Source of the DNA: Bacteroidota bacterium
GTDB lineage: Bacteria; Bacteroidota; Ignavibacteria; Ignavibacteriales; Melioribacteraceae
DNA: 64,000 nucleotides
NCBI GenBank assembly: GCA_023447335.1
Contig: JAEXOD010000012.1
Span: 1-64,000 of the forward strand
Direction: 5' to 3'
Positions 27,108 through 37,095 of the stretch are shown piece after piece. Both the position numbers and the translations under genes were made by a program. Position 1 is the first letter of the stretch, and each line of letters starts with the position of its first letter. A model generated the notes under the pieces. The model had not been told where the DNA came from, made no database searches, and saw nothing but the letters and a program-made list of their open reading frames with translations.

Positions 27108-28895
27108 CTATAAACTATTTTCTTTTAATTTTTTGTATTCTTCTACCCATTTATAAAAAGGAGGGGTAATAGGAACGGCTCCGATTCTTCCTCCGAAACC
27201 AAACATCTTTATTATGTAAGAATTTATTCGAGTTACTTTTAATGATTTTAATAATTCATCGTTAATTTTAATTCCGTATTTTTTTGCCCAAATTGCAGTG
27301 GTTTTGGCAATATTTTCGCCGGCTAAATTTTGTGCATGTTCTTCAATTTGTTTAGAAGTTGTTAAGATAGTTCTAAGAGTGTCTTCGTAAACTGATAATA
27401 ATTTTATTATTTTATAACCGTCTTTTAAATTTATAGGTCCATAAACTTCAGAAGGTTTTAAAGTACTTATCCCTTCTTTTAATTCAGATTCTATATTATT
27501 TTCATTTATTATCTTTTCGTTTAATTGTATTGAACTAAAACTTTTATAATAATTATTTAATTCAATAAAATTCATAATTTCTATATTTTTAAAAATTTCT
27601 TCGGCTTGTGTTAAATCAACAAAATTCACTTCAATAAATTTATATTTTCTATTAAGTAAACTTGTTGCTTCTTTAATTGAAGAAAGAGAATCTTTTTTCC
27701 TTGAAAACGTTTCATAATTTATTTTGCTTCTGAGAACTTGGAATAAATAATTATCTTTCCACATTTTTACTTGTCTTTTTACTTCCGGATCATACTGCAA
27801 ACCTTGTTTCTTCCCTTCCGCAGCCAATAATTCATCTTCAATAAACTGTTTTACTCTATTGTTAAGTTTAATAGTTATAGTTCGTAAATCTTTGCTTTCA
27901 ACTCTAAAACCAAAGAAAGTTAGATCGAAAATGAATTTTTCAAGTGTAAACTTTTGATTATTAATTTGGATAAATTCTTTACTTAAATAATTTGATAGGT
28001 TAATTTCTAACCATAAACCGTCTTTTTCACTCAAATTATAATAAATTCCGTTACTATCTTTAGATGCTTCTTTATTTTTTAGCATCTCGAATATATTCTT
28101 TGCCAATAAGTCAATTATTTCTTTTTCACTTTTTGCTTTTACGTTTTTGAATAATCTAGCTGTGTATCCTTTGCGTAAAATATCCGCTTTTCGTTCAGTA
28201 AGTTTGTTTTTAATTAAATCTACAGTATTATTTTTCCCTTTGGTATCAATAAATAATTGTCGGTTTTCGCTTAATAAGTAAAAGATATAATAGCCGTTAT
28301 TCCAAAAAATTGGTTTTGTAATGCCCCCTACAGATAATTTATAAACTTCATCCTCAACTTCTTCTTCAAGCATCCCAAATTCGATTTCTTTAGTGTTATC
28401 GGTTTTTACAATTGCTTTATATAAGGAATCGAATGCATACCCGTTCTGTAACAAATAATATCTATTTTTAATATCCTTTTCGTTTTCGGAGAAGATGAAT
28501 TTTAGTTTTAGTTTTCTAACAAATTTACTTGCGGCTTGGTTTATCTCTTTTTCAGAAATATTGATTTTATCTAATATCTCTTTTTTATAAAGTGCATCTT
28601 TAACATATAACTTCTCGATAATACTTAAAGGAGCATAAACTGACTTTGAAGTGTCTGTTTTATAATTCTCTGCTTCCAAAGCCCATATCTTTTCTGCAAT
28701 TAAACTGTATAAAAGCGAATACTTTGCACCGATTTCATTTCTAATGTTTTCCTTGCCTATAACCGGTGATAGCTCATATCGCTCTAAAAACTCTTGTTTT
28801 GAAATTTTAATTTCGCCTATTGTGGCAATATTTTCATCTTGAGCATATAATAAAACCCAACCGACAAAAAAGAAAAAGAATATTATTTTTTTCAT
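27108..28895 (-). CDS. SurA/PpiC-like peptidyl-prolyl isomerase or chaperone
   Basis: The 595-residue secreted protein has a signal peptide (GWVLLYAQ). It opens with the SurA-N-like segment IATIGEIKISKQEFLERY and has two parvulin-like regions at about 128-215 (LKLKFIFSENEKDIKNRY to KPIFWNNGYYIFYLL) and 405-505 (YKFIEVNFVDLTQAEEIF to YGPINLKDGYKIIKLL). The layout is that of periplasmic chaperones aiding outer-membrane protein folding. Sequence divergence leaves it open whether either parvulin domain is catalytically active. A glycosyltransferase gene lies 4 bp upstream on the same strand. Confidence 0.82.
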   Translation of the reverse strand: MKKIIFFFFFVGWVLLYAQDENIATIGEIKISKQEFLERYELSPVIGKENIRNEIGAKYSLLYSLIAEKIWALEAENYKTDTSKSVYAPLSIIEKLYVKDALYKKEILDKINISEKEINQAASKFVRKLKLKFIFSENEKDIKNRYYLLQNGYAFDSLYKAIVKTDNTKEIEFGMLEEEVEDEVYKLSVGGITKPIFWNNGYYIFYLLSENRQLFIDTKGKNNTVDLIKNKLTERKADILRKGYTARLFKNVKAKSEKEIIDLLAKNIFEMLKNKEASKDSNGIYYNLSEKDGLWLEINLSNYLSKEFIQINNQKFTLEKFIFDLTFFGFRVESKDLRTITIKLNNRVKQFIEDELLAAEGKKQGLQYDPEVKRQVKMWKDNYLFQVLRSKINYETFSRKKDSLSSIKEATSLLNRKYKFIEVNFVDLTQAEEIFKNIEIMNFIELNNYYKSFSSIQLNEKIINENNIESELKEGISTLKPSEVYGPINLKDGYKIIKLLSVYEDTLRTILTTSKQIEEHAQNLAGENIAKTTAIWAKKYGIKINDELLKSLKVTRINSYIIKMFGFGGRIGAVPITPPFYKWVEEYKKLKENSL

Positions 28896-28899
28896 ATAT

Positions 28900-29535
28900 T
28901 TAAAAATTTATTGTGTTACAAATGCTGTCTTCTGTATCCCTATAGTAAATGTATGTAGGATAATCTACTTTTATAATGTTTGTGAGCTTTTCTGCTCTTT
29001 CAAATAATTCGCTATCTTCACTATATAAAATATTTTTAAATCCGTTTAATCTTTCTAAAAGATCTTTCTTAATAAAAAATGTACCACCGATTGTACATTC
29101 ATCCAAATGAATTAGTTTCGATAAATCGTTTTTATCCTTTACATAAGGATTTCCGATAACTTCCACACCTCCGTGAATAAATTCAATACCTTGACTAAAC
29201 AAATCAACTCTTAGCTGTAAGTGAAGGGGTTTATATTCATCATCACTACCTAAAAAAGTAATTACTTTTCCGATTGCCGCGATTATTCCTGTATTTAATG
29301 TAAGGGGCAGTTTCTTATTATTATGATATAAATATCGAATATTATCAAATTTACTAATATAAGGTTTAATAATTTGAAATGTGTTATCGCTACTTCCGTC
29401 ATCAACAATCAAAAGTTCCCAGTTTTTATAAGTTTGGTTAATTACGGATTTAATTGAGCGTTCAATTAAATTAGCCCTATTAAAAGTAGGGAGGATTATT
29501 GAAACAAATGGATCAAATTTATTATATAACTTCAT
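28900..29535 (-). CDS. Glycosyltransferase family 2
   Basis: The 211-residue protein has the GT-A fold signatures VSIILPTFNRANLIERS, LLIVDDGSSDNT and FLGSDDEYKP, the latter holding the DXD-like metal site, then a GGTFFIKKDLLERLNGF segment that marks the acceptor side. It lacks transmembrane helices and is short for the family, so it probably acts in the cytoplasm on a lipid-linked or protein-linked glycan. It lies directly upstream of the SurA-like gene (4 bp), an association without obvious functional meaning. Confidence 0.88.
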   Translation of the reverse strand: MKLYNKFDPFVSIILPTFNRANLIERSIKSVINQTYKNWELLIVDDGSSDNTFQIIKPYISKFDNIRYLYHNNKKLPLTLNTGIIAAIGKVITFLGSDDEYKPLHLQLRVDLFSQGIEFIHGGVEVIGNPYVKDKNDLSKLIHLDECTIGGTFFIKKDLLERLNGFKNILYSEDSELFERAEKLTNIIKVDYPTYIYYRDTEDSICNTINF

Positions 29536-29628
29536 GATTATTCAATGTTTAAAAAAAGATTAAAACTAAATATAATTTTTTTATATATTTATTGTTTAAA
29601 TATTTTTCAAAATAGTCGGTAAAAAGCC

Positions 29629-29913
29629 ATGAGATACAGAGAGCAAGGTAAGTATATAGACGCTGTAAAAAGATTTGAAAAACAAATGACATATGAAGAG
29701 ATGAAAGACTTTCGTATGTTAAAAAAGCGTCATACGGATGATGAAGATTTAGATAGTTTATCCTTAGAAAGATTAAAAGGGTATTATGAGAAATATCATA
29801 TAAATCGAGATAAGAAAAACTATGATATGTTCTTTAAAAAGAATGAAAACATCGTAACCGAAGAAAACGTTTCGGAAGAACCGGATCAAAATACTGAACA
29901 AGAAAAAGAGTAA
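29629..29913 (+). CDS. Small hydrophilic protein, unknown function
   Basis: The 94-residue highly charged protein has a predominantly helical sequence (VKRFEKQMTYEEMKDFRML, then ERLKGYYEKYHINRDKK) and an acidic tail rich in Glu and Gln. No family or signal is seen. It is placed 23 bp before the large DUF2723 membrane protein gene on the same strand, so both are probably transcribed together and the small protein may assist it. The start is uncertain, because the ribosome-binding site is weak. Confidence 0.5.
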   Translation: MRYREQGKYIDAVKRFEKQMTYEEMKDFRMLKKRHTDDEDLDSLSLERLKGYYEKYHINRDKKNYDMFFKKNENIVTEENVSEEPDQNTEQEKE

Positions 29914-29936
29914 AATATACAGTAATAGAGGAAATA

Positions 29937-32849
29937 ATGAATTTAAAATTAGTAAACAGAATATTTGCCGCACTTGTATTGGTAATTGCTGCTTTTGCAT
30001 TCTTTTCTACAGCTCAAGCATCGGTTTCGTTTTGGGATTGTGGTGAGTTTATTGCGTCATCTTATTTAATGCAGGTACCACACCCACCGGGAACACCTTT
30101 CTTTTTAATTTTAGGTAGAATATTTACATTGATACCATTTTCCGAAAATATTGCTTTTAGAGTTAATACAATATCGGTATTAGCGAGTGCATTTTCGGTT
30201 ATGTTTTTGTACTTAGTTATTGTAAGATTGATTGAAAACATGATTGAAAGTAAAAAAGATGATATTTTCTCTGCAATTGTAACTTATCTTTCTGCAGCAA
30301 TAGGAGCATTATCTCTTGCATTTTCGCAAACATTTTGGTTTAATGCTGTTGAAGCCGAAGTTTATGCCACTTCGACTTTTTTTATAGCAATTGTTTCTTG
30401 GTTAATAATACTATGGAATGATAATGCAGATCAGCCCGGTAATGAAAGATATCTAATATTAATTTCATATTTAATCGGGTTATCAACCGGTGTGCATTTG
30501 ATGGCAGTTTTGGCGGCGGTACCAATAATAATGATTATTTATTTCCGCAAATATGCCAATGACGAAAAGGTCTTATTATCTACAGGATACTTATTTTTAA
30601 TACACGCAGCAATTGTTACTGTTGTTGCAATAGCACTTTGGGCAAATTTAACAGACCCAAACCCTCCAATGCCTGAAGAATATAAGGCAATTGACCAGAA
30701 ATTTGTGATGAGTGCTGTAGCTGTAAGCGTTATTTTTATGGGAATATTCTGGAAGAAGATATTCAAACTCAATTCGTTTTATATTCCGATAATGATTGGC
30801 GGTGTTTTTTTAGTAGCATATTATCCGTTTATGGTTAAAAAAATTCCCGCATTAGTTTCTACTTTAGGCGGTAACCAAACAACTGCGGATATTATTATAT
30901 TTTTCTTGATATTGTTAGTAATAGCCGGAGCAATTTATTATACTAACAAAATTAAAAAACCGACATTTAATTTGATATTAAAATCTGTTTTATTTGCTCT
31001 TTTAGGGTTTACATCATATACAATGATTATTATTAGAGCTAATCAAGATACTCCGATTAATTTAAATAGTCCCAAAACTTTCACGGAACTTGAATCATAT
31101 CTTAATCGTGAACAATATGGTGATTTCCCTACATTTAAACGTCGTTTTGCTCAAGAAGAACACCAGATGAGCATTTACAGTGAATATAATAGTGATTTGG
31201 ACTTCTTATGGAGATATCAAACAGATCACATGTTTTTAAGATATTTATTGTGGAATTACGCAGGTAATTCTTCCACAGTTCAAGACGCACCCGTAGATTG
31301 GTCGGTTCTTTGGGGAATACCGTTTTTTATTGGGTTATTTGGAATTTTTTACCAATTCCAAAAAGACTGGAAAATGGGTAGTGTTTTTATGATAATGTTT
31401 ATCTTTTTAGGCTTTTTAACTGCTTTTTATCAAAATCAGCAGGAGCCTCAACCTAGAGAAAGGGACTACTTTTATGTAGGGGCGTTTTTTGTTTATTCAT
31501 TATGGATCGGTTTAGGCGTAAGAGGAATTATAGAGTTATTAACCGGTTATTTCAAAGGTAATTCATTAGTTAAACCGGTTAGTGTTGCATTATTACTATT
31601 ATTCGCAATACTAATACCGGGTAAAATGTATGCGTCAAACTATTTTGAAAATAACCGTTCACGCAATTACGTACCTTGGGATTATGCATATAATATGTTA
31701 CAAAGCGTTGAACCTAATGCAATATTATTTACTAACGGAGATAATGATACATTCCCATTATGGTATTTACAAGATGTTGAAGGGGTAAGGCGAGATGTAA
31801 GAATAGTAAATTTAAGTTTACTAAACACACCTTGGTATATTTTGCAAATGAAAAATACTACACCTCACGGTGCATTAAAAGTACCTATGAGTATGGAAGA
31901 TGCTTATATTCAAAATATCGGATATACTCGTTTTACCGGAAAGACCGAGTATTTACCTATACCTGATAGCATTTTAAGCACTATGAAAGATATTGATTCT
32001 ACGGTTATGGTTAATAAAGGGGTTGCTTGGAACTTGAAACCAACATTAAATTTTGGACAATTCCAAGGTTTACGTGTGCAAGACTTAGCAGTTTTGGATA
32101 TAATGAAATCATCAAATTGGAAAAGACCTATTTATTTTGCAGTTACATGTAGCGATGATAGTAAATTAGGTTTAGACGATTATATGATAATGGAAGGTTT
32201 AGCTTTTAAATTAGTACCACAGAAACGTAAAGGAAGACTTGAATTTGTTAATGAAAAAGCTATGGTTGAACAGTTATTCAATTCAAATCCGTCATCATTC
32301 TCAAAAGAATATAAACCGGGTTTCCGTTTCCGCGGTTTGAATGATTCGACTATTTATTTTGATGACAATCACGTTCGATTAACTCAAAATTATCGCAATT
32401 CATTTTTACGTTTGGCGTTACATTATATGAATAATAAACGCGATTATGCAAAAGTTATTCAAGTACTTGATAAAATGGAAGAAGTAATGCCATATAAAGT
32501 AATAAGAATGGATCCAAGATTAATGTTTGATTTGGCTTCTATTTATTACGGTTCAGGCGGAATGAATCAGTATAAAAAATTAGCAGTTGAAATTGAAAAA
32601 TATGCTTGGGCTAAATTAGAAACTGATCCGACTGATGTTCAGAGTTACTACAATCCATATAGAATGCTATTGGATACATACGAAAATCTGGGTCAGTTCA
32701 AAAAAGCTTTAGAAGTTGTTAATAGATTAAAAGCTTATTTCCCTAACGATCCGACAATTGCGGAAATGATCCAAAAATATACAGCTTTAGCAAATAATCC
32801 CCAAGGCGATAATCCATCTTTGCCGGGAATTGATACTACCAAAAAGTAA
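29937..32849 (+). CDS. DUF2723 membrane protein (GT-C-like, with C-terminal repeats)
   Basis: The 970-residue protein begins with the DUF2723 signature SFWDCGEFIASSYLMQVPHPPG (in two parts, about residues 32-54) followed by GTPFFLILGRIF. About 12 transmembrane helices fill residues 10-560. A soluble region follows with FTNGDNDTFPLWYLQD. The last 180 residues are helical, TPR-like. The family is a GT-C-fold group related to protein O-mannosyltransferases and is common in Bacteroidota. The acceptor is probably a secreted protein or lipid; this is inferred. An FCB ribosome-binding region GAGGAAATA precedes the ATG. Confidence 0.85.
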   Translation: MNLKLVNRIFAALVLVIAAFAFFSTAQASVSFWDCGEFIASSYLMQVPHPPGTPFFLILGRIFTLIPFSENIAFRVNTISVLASAFSVMFLYLVIVRLIENMIESKKDDIFSAIVTYLSAAIGALSLAFSQTFWFNAVEAEVYATSTFFIAIVSWLIILWNDNADQPGNERYLILISYLIGLSTGVHLMAVLAAVPIIMIIYFRKYANDEKVLLSTGYLFLIHAAIVTVVAIALWANLTDPNPPMPEEYKAIDQKFVMSAVAVSVIFMGIFWKKIFKLNSFYIPIMIGGVFLVAYYPFMVKKIPALVSTLGGNQTTADIIIFFLILLVIAGAIYYTNKIKKPTFNLILKSVLFALLGFTSYTMIIIRANQDTPINLNSPKTFTELESYLNREQYGDFPTFKRRFAQEEHQMSIYSEYNSDLDFLWRYQTDHMFLRYLLWNYAGNSSTVQDAPVDWSVLWGIPFFIGLFGIFYQFQKDWKMGSVFMIMFIFLGFLTAFYQNQQEPQPRERDYFYVGAFFVYSLWIGLGVRGIIELLTGYFKGNSLVKPVSVALLLLFAILIPGKMYASNYFENNRSRNYVPWDYAYNMLQSVEPNAILFTNGDNDTFPLWYLQDVEGVRRDVRIVNLSLLNTPWYILQMKNTTPHGALKVPMSMEDAYIQNIGYTRFTGKTEYLPIPDSILSTMKDIDSTVMVNKGVAWNLKPTLNFGQFQGLRVQDLAVLDIMKSSNWKRPIYFAVTCSDDSKLGLDDYMIMEGLAFKLVPQKRKGRLEFVNEKAMVEQLFNSNPSSFSKEYKPGFRFRGLNDSTIYFDDNHVRLTQNYRNSFLRLALHYMNNKRDYAKVIQVLDKMEEVMPYKVIRMDPRLMFDLASIYYGSGGMNQYKKLAVEIEKYAWAKLETDPTDVQSYYNPYRMLLDTYENLGQFKKALEVVNRLKAYFPNDPTIAEMIQKYTALANNPQGDNPSLPGIDTTKK

Positions 32850-32880
32850 AAAGTTGATAAATGAAGTATTACTAAATAAT

Positions 32881-32916
32881 AATCCCCTTTTTCTTAGTGA
32901 GAAAGGGGATTTTTTA
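32881..32916 (+). terminator. Intrinsic terminator
   Basis: The stem AATCCCCTTTTTCT/GAGAAAGGGGATT with a short loop is followed by six T's, 31 bp after the stop of the DUF2723 gene. Confidence 0.85.
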
Positions 32917-32944
32917 TTAAATTAATATAAGTAAAAGTGAATTT

Positions 32945-34009
32945 ATGCAAAATAATCCAAAAATATTGATATTAGCACTTTCCGGAATCGGAGATGCATT
33001 AATGTTTACTCCGTCTTTGAAGTTAATAAGAGACAAAATTCCTAATGCTAAAATAGATGTACTGGTTATGTTCAAAGGTGTAAAAGATATTTATGATCGG
33101 TTAAATTTGGCTGATAATGTTATATTTTTTGACTTCTTAAAACAAGGTGCAATAAAATCATTAAGATTTGTTTTTGGACTGAGAAAGCAATACAACTATT
33201 CAATTAATGTTTATCCTTCAAACAGAAAAGAGTATAATATAATTGCATACTTAATAGGTGCACAAAATAGAGGTGCAGTAAGTTATTTAAGGGACAATAT
33301 AAAAGAATTTGGTTTCTTAAATACATGTACTGTTAAAGAAAACGATTCCTTGCATAATGTGGAAGAAAATGTTAAGGTAACTGAAAAGTTACTTAATATT
33401 AAAGCTGAGACAATTTCACCTTTATTATTAAAATTATCAGATACAGACTTAAAATTTGCAGATACTTATATTATAAAAAATCGACTTGAAGGGGAACTGT
33501 TAATCGGTATGCATGCTGGTTGTTCGCTCCTTAAAAACCATATAAAAAGGAGATGGGAACCGGAAAAATTCATAGAACTTTCAAAATATTTAATTTCCGA
33601 AAAAAAAGTATTTTTATTGCTTTTCGGGGGACCGGATGAAAAAGAATTAAATAAATACATTTTAGAAAAAGTAAATAGTAATAAAATTATTATTGTTGAA
33701 TCGAAAAATCTGACCGAATCAGCAGCTTTAATAAAGAAATGTAAATTATTTATTAGTAACGATAGCGGTTTAATGCATATAGCGGCAGCAATGCAAGTTA
33801 ACGTAATTCCGATTATTGGACCAACGAGTTTGAATTATATAAAACCTTGGAAATGCAATTATGACCCCGTAACATTAAATTTGGAGTGTTCCCCTTGTTT
33901 TATTTATTCACCAAAACCGTTAAGCTGTAGCAGGAAAGACATTCAATTTAAATGTATTAAGGAACTAACAGTAAAGAACGCTGTAAACGTTGTAACAAAA
34001 TACATTTAA
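32945..34009 (+). CDS. Glycosyltransferase family 9 (heptosyltransferase-like)
   Basis: The 354-residue protein has the GT9 opening ILILALSGIGDALMFTPSL (residues 8-26), a middle motif GMHAGCSLLKNHIKRRW, the donor-site FISNDSGLMHIAAAM, and a Cys-rich end (LECSPC, LSCSRKD, FKCIKEL) like the other GT9 of this window. It should transfer a sugar, probably a heptose or related residue, onto an LPS core or surface glycan at the inner face of the membrane. The gene is downstream of the DUF2723 terminator and appears to have its own unit. Confidence 0.9.
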   Translation: MQNNPKILILALSGIGDALMFTPSLKLIRDKIPNAKIDVLVMFKGVKDIYDRLNLADNVIFFDFLKQGAIKSLRFVFGLRKQYNYSINVYPSNRKEYNIIAYLIGAQNRGAVSYLRDNIKEFGFLNTCTVKENDSLHNVEENVKVTEKLLNIKAETISPLLLKLSDTDLKFADTYIIKNRLEGELLIGMHAGCSLLKNHIKRRWEPEKFIELSKYLISEKKVFLLLFGGPDEKELNKYILEKVNSNKIIIVESKNLTESAALIKKCKLFISNDSGLMHIAAAMQVNVIPIIGPTSLNYIKPWKCNYDPVTLNLECSPCFIYSPKPLSCSRKDIQFKCIKELTVKNAVNVVTKYI

Positions 34010-34073
34010 AAAATACCCTTTAATTACCTTTTTTATTGATTTTGCTACTATTACTTTGATATTAAAAAATAAT

Positions 34074-35960
34074 ATGTTTATGCGATATTTAGTACTAATT
34101 TTTACGCTTTTATTTTTTTCGGCATGTGGTCAAAAACAAAAAGAAAACACTGCACCGTTAATACCCGTAAAATCATTTTTTTCAAATCCGGAAAAAACAG
34201 AATTTAAGATTTCTCCTGACGGGAAATACATTTCCTTTTTAAAACCCTATAAAAACAGACAAAATGTCTATATAAAGAAGATCGGTGAGAACGAAGAAAC
34301 GTTAATAACCTCATCGTTAAATAGGGATATTGATACATATTTTTGGAAAGGTAATAATAACATTATTTATGTTCAAGATAATAACGGTGATGAAAATTTC
34401 CATGTATTTAATGTAAATATTAATTCTAAAACTAGTATAGATTTAACGCCGTATAAAGGAGTGCGCTCGTTTGTAATAGATTTTTTAAGAAATGATCCTG
34501 ATAAAATAATTGTACAAATGAACAAAAATAACGTGCATTTGTTTGATGTTTATAAGATTGATATAAGCACCGGTAAAGAGGAATTAATTTGTGATAATCC
34601 CGGAAATTACACTCGTTGGCTTACAGATAATAACGGAGAATTAAGACTTACCGTAGCTACTGACGGTGTTAATTCAAGTCTCCTTTATAAAGATAGAGAA
34701 ATTGACTCATTCAGAGTAATTCTAACAACAAATTTTAAGGAAGTATTTAAACCGTTATTGTTTTCAAAAGATAACTCTAAATTATATGCTTTAAGTAATA
34801 TTAAAAGAGATAAAATTGCTCTTGTAGAATTTGATCCAAAACAAAACAAAGAAACCAAAGTAATTTTTGAGGATGAAAGCTACGATGTAAAAGGATTTAT
34901 ATATTCTCAAAGAACACTTGACTTAATTGCAGTGTGGTATATTACTTGGAAATCTGAGTACCATTTTTTAGATGACGGTAAGAAAATGTTGTATGATGAA
35001 ATTTGTAAAAAGTTACCCGGATATCAAATATTATTTGAAGATAACGATGATTTAGAAAATAATTATATCTTTAGGGCTTATAGCGATAAAAACCCCGGGA
35101 TGTTTTATTTATATAATAATGAGACGAAGAATATACAAAAACTTAATTCGATAAATCCAAAATTAAAAGAGACCGATTTATGTAATGTAAACCCCATAAA
35201 ATTTAGAGCAAGAGACGGTTTAGTAATTCCCGGTTATCTTACATTACCTAAAAGAGATAAGCAAGAAAAACTACCGGTTGTTGTTATTCCTCACGGGGGT
35301 CCTTGGTGGCGAGATGAATGGGAATATAGTTCAGCCGTTCAGTTTTTGGCTAACAGAGGTTATGCAGTATTGCAATTAAATTATAGAGGTTCGACAGGTT
35401 ACGGAAAGGATTATTGGTCAGCCGGTTTTAAGCAATGGGGAAGAAAAATGCAAGATGATATCTCAGACGGCGTAAAATGGCTTATTGACGAGGGAATAGC
35501 AGATAAAAACAAAATTGCAATTTTTGGAGCTTCCTTCGGAGGATATGCAGCCCTTGCAGGAGTAACTTTTACGCCGGATTTGTTTGCTGCCGGAATTAGT
35601 TATTGCGGGTTTTCGAATTTATTTACATTTATAGAATCATTCCCCCCATATTGGAAACCGTTTATTGAAATGTTGTATGAAAAGGTCGGAGATCCACAGA
35701 AAGACTCATTATTATTATATCAAATTTCACCTTATTATCATATAAAAAACATCAAAGTTCCTTTATTAATTGCACAGGGGGGGAATGATACAAAGTGTGA
35801 TAAAAACGAATCAAAATATATTGTAAATACGTTAAAAGCCAAAGGAGTTGACGTAACTTACTTTTTTAGGGAAAATGAAGGACACGGCTTTAAGAATGAA
35901 GAAAATATTACCGATTTATTTTTAACTATTGAAAAGTTTTTAGAAAAGAGTTTGAAATAA
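34074..35960 (+). CDS. S9 family prolyl oligopeptidase-like lipoprotein
   Basis: I use the ATG at 34074 (628 residues); an upstream TTG at 34056 is possible, but nothing supports it. The signal peptide ends with a lipobox FFSACGQ. The first part (about 30-370) is a beta-propeller with blades such as KISPDGKYISFLK. The C-terminal alpha/beta hydrolase domain has the Ser nucleophile in GASFGGYAAL (near residue 486), Asp in GGNDTKCD (near 571) and His in NEGHGFKN (near 602). The family cleaves short peptides, often after Pro or Ala, or removes acyl-amino acids; here it acts in the periplasm or at the surface. Confidence 0.9.
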   Translation: MFMRYLVLIFTLLFFSACGQKQKENTAPLIPVKSFFSNPEKTEFKISPDGKYISFLKPYKNRQNVYIKKIGENEETLITSSLNRDIDTYFWKGNNNIIYVQDNNGDENFHVFNVNINSKTSIDLTPYKGVRSFVIDFLRNDPDKIIVQMNKNNVHLFDVYKIDISTGKEELICDNPGNYTRWLTDNNGELRLTVATDGVNSSLLYKDREIDSFRVILTTNFKEVFKPLLFSKDNSKLYALSNIKRDKIALVEFDPKQNKETKVIFEDESYDVKGFIYSQRTLDLIAVWYITWKSEYHFLDDGKKMLYDEICKKLPGYQILFEDNDDLENNYIFRAYSDKNPGMFYLYNNETKNIQKLNSINPKLKETDLCNVNPIKFRARDGLVIPGYLTLPKRDKQEKLPVVVIPHGGPWWRDEWEYSSAVQFLANRGYAVLQLNYRGSTGYGKDYWSAGFKQWGRKMQDDISDGVKWLIDEGIADKNKIAIFGASFGGYAALAGVTFTPDLFAAGISYCGFSNLFTFIESFPPYWKPFIEMLYEKVGDPQKDSLLLYQISPYYHIKNIKVPLLIAQGGNDTKCDKNESKYIVNTLKAKGVDVTYFFRENEGHGFKNEENITDLFLTIEKFLEKSLK

Positions 35961-36050
35961 AGAGTAACTCCGTTAGTAAAGACGCAAGTGTTATATAAAT
36001 CACTTTCTATTTAAGAGTAATAATTTTGATTATCAAAAAATACTATGTGT

Positions 36051-36078
36051 TTTTACAGTACAATTTTTTTGCTATAAT
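36051..36078 (+). promoter_or_regulatory. Sigma70-like promoter for the DpnI-type gene
   Basis: TTTTAC (36051-36056) is separated by 16 nt from TATAAT (36073-36078), which is preceded by an extended -10 TG (TGCTATAAT). This canonical sigma70 layout is unlike the TTG-N20-TAnnTTTG promoters elsewhere in the window. The start codon is 24 bp downstream. Confidence 0.5.
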
Positions 36079-36101
36079 TCAGTGTAAAATTGAGATGTAA
36101 T

Positions 36102-36872
36102 ATGGAACTATCTTTAAATTTTGAATTAACAGAAGGATATAAAAGCGAATCTCAAAAAGTCAGAGTGTTAACCGAACGATGGGCTAATGATAATATATAT
36201 TGTCCAAACTGTGGGGAACAGATTGTTAAATATAAAAATAATAAACCTGTAGCTGATTTTTACTGCTTGAATTGTTTCGAAGATTATGAATTAAAAAGCA
36301 AAAAGAATTCAGTTGGTACTAAAATTGTTGACGGGGCTTATAGCACTATGGTAGAAAGACTTAATAGTAGCAAAAACCCAAATTTCTTTATACTAAATTA
36401 TAGTTCCCACTCCAATTCAATAACTAATTTTTTCGTTATCCCAAAACATTACTTTGTACCGGAAATAATCGAGAAGCGAAGTCCGTTGGCAGAAAATGCA
36501 AGAAGAGCGGGTTGGGTAGGATGCAATATTTTATTACAAAGCATACCTAAAGCAGGAAAGATTTATTTAATAAAAGATGGAATTGTAAGACCGAAAAATT
36601 TAGTAATGACCGAATGGCAAAAAACATTATTCTTGAGAGAACAAACTGATGCAGGTTGGTTGATTGATATATTGCGATGTATTGAGACATTCAGAGGTAG
36701 GGAATTTACATTGAACGAAATGTATAAATTTGAAGAAGAATTAAGCAATCGGCATCCTAATAATAGACATATAAGAGATAAAATTCGTCAACAGCTACAA
36801 TTTTTGAGAGATAAAGATTATATAACTTTTATTGATAGAGGAAAGTATAAATTAGTCTGTGATCAAAATTGA
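36102..36872 (+). CDS. DpnI-type methyl-dependent restriction endonuclease
   Basis: I start at the ATG at 36102 (256 residues), which aligns with the DpnI start; a TTG at 36090 is less likely. The sequence follows DpnI of Streptococcus pneumoniae closely. Catalytic Asp52, Glu63 and Lys65 of the PD-(D/E)XK site lie in PVADFYC and YELKSKK, a zinc site is formed by Cys34, Cys37, Cys55 and Cys58, and NARRAGWVGCN follows. A C-terminal winged-helix region includes IRDKIRQQLQFLRDKD. DpnI cuts GATC only when the adenine is methylated. No methyltransferase or dpnD-like partner is adjacent, as expected for an enzyme that attacks methylated foreign DNA. The host must lack Dam methylation. Confidence 0.93.
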   Translation: MELSLNFELTEGYKSESQKVRVLTERWANDNIYCPNCGEQIVKYKNNKPVADFYCLNCFEDYELKSKKNSVGTKIVDGAYSTMVERLNSSKNPNFFILNYSSHSNSITNFFVIPKHYFVPEIIEKRSPLAENARRAGWVGCNILLQSIPKAGKIYLIKDGIVRPKNLVMTEWQKTLFLREQTDAGWLIDILRCIETFRGREFTLNEMYKFEEELSNRHPNNRHIRDKIRQQLQFLRDKDYITFIDRGKYKLVCDQN

Positions 36873-37070
36873 TTTATTAAATAAAAGAATAATTTTAATA
36901 ATTGGTTCAACAAAGAGTTAAATAATGCTCTCGTTTTCATTAATTATTAAAATAACCAATTTGGGTTAATAAAAACATTCTATCAATTACAAAAAAATCT
37001 TCCACATTAATTAGAAGAGCGCAAACAGTTCAATCTTGGATTAATTGGATAATTTCTTTTATTAGAGAAT

Positions 37071-37091
37071 AAAAGGGGCTAAATAACCCCT
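37071..37091 (-). terminator. Possible terminator after the FmdB-like gene
   Basis: On the minus strand, AGGGG...CCCCT forms a five-base stem with an eight-base loop followed by four T's and an AT-rich tract. The stem is short. Confidence 0.4.
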
Positions 37092-37095
37092 ATAA

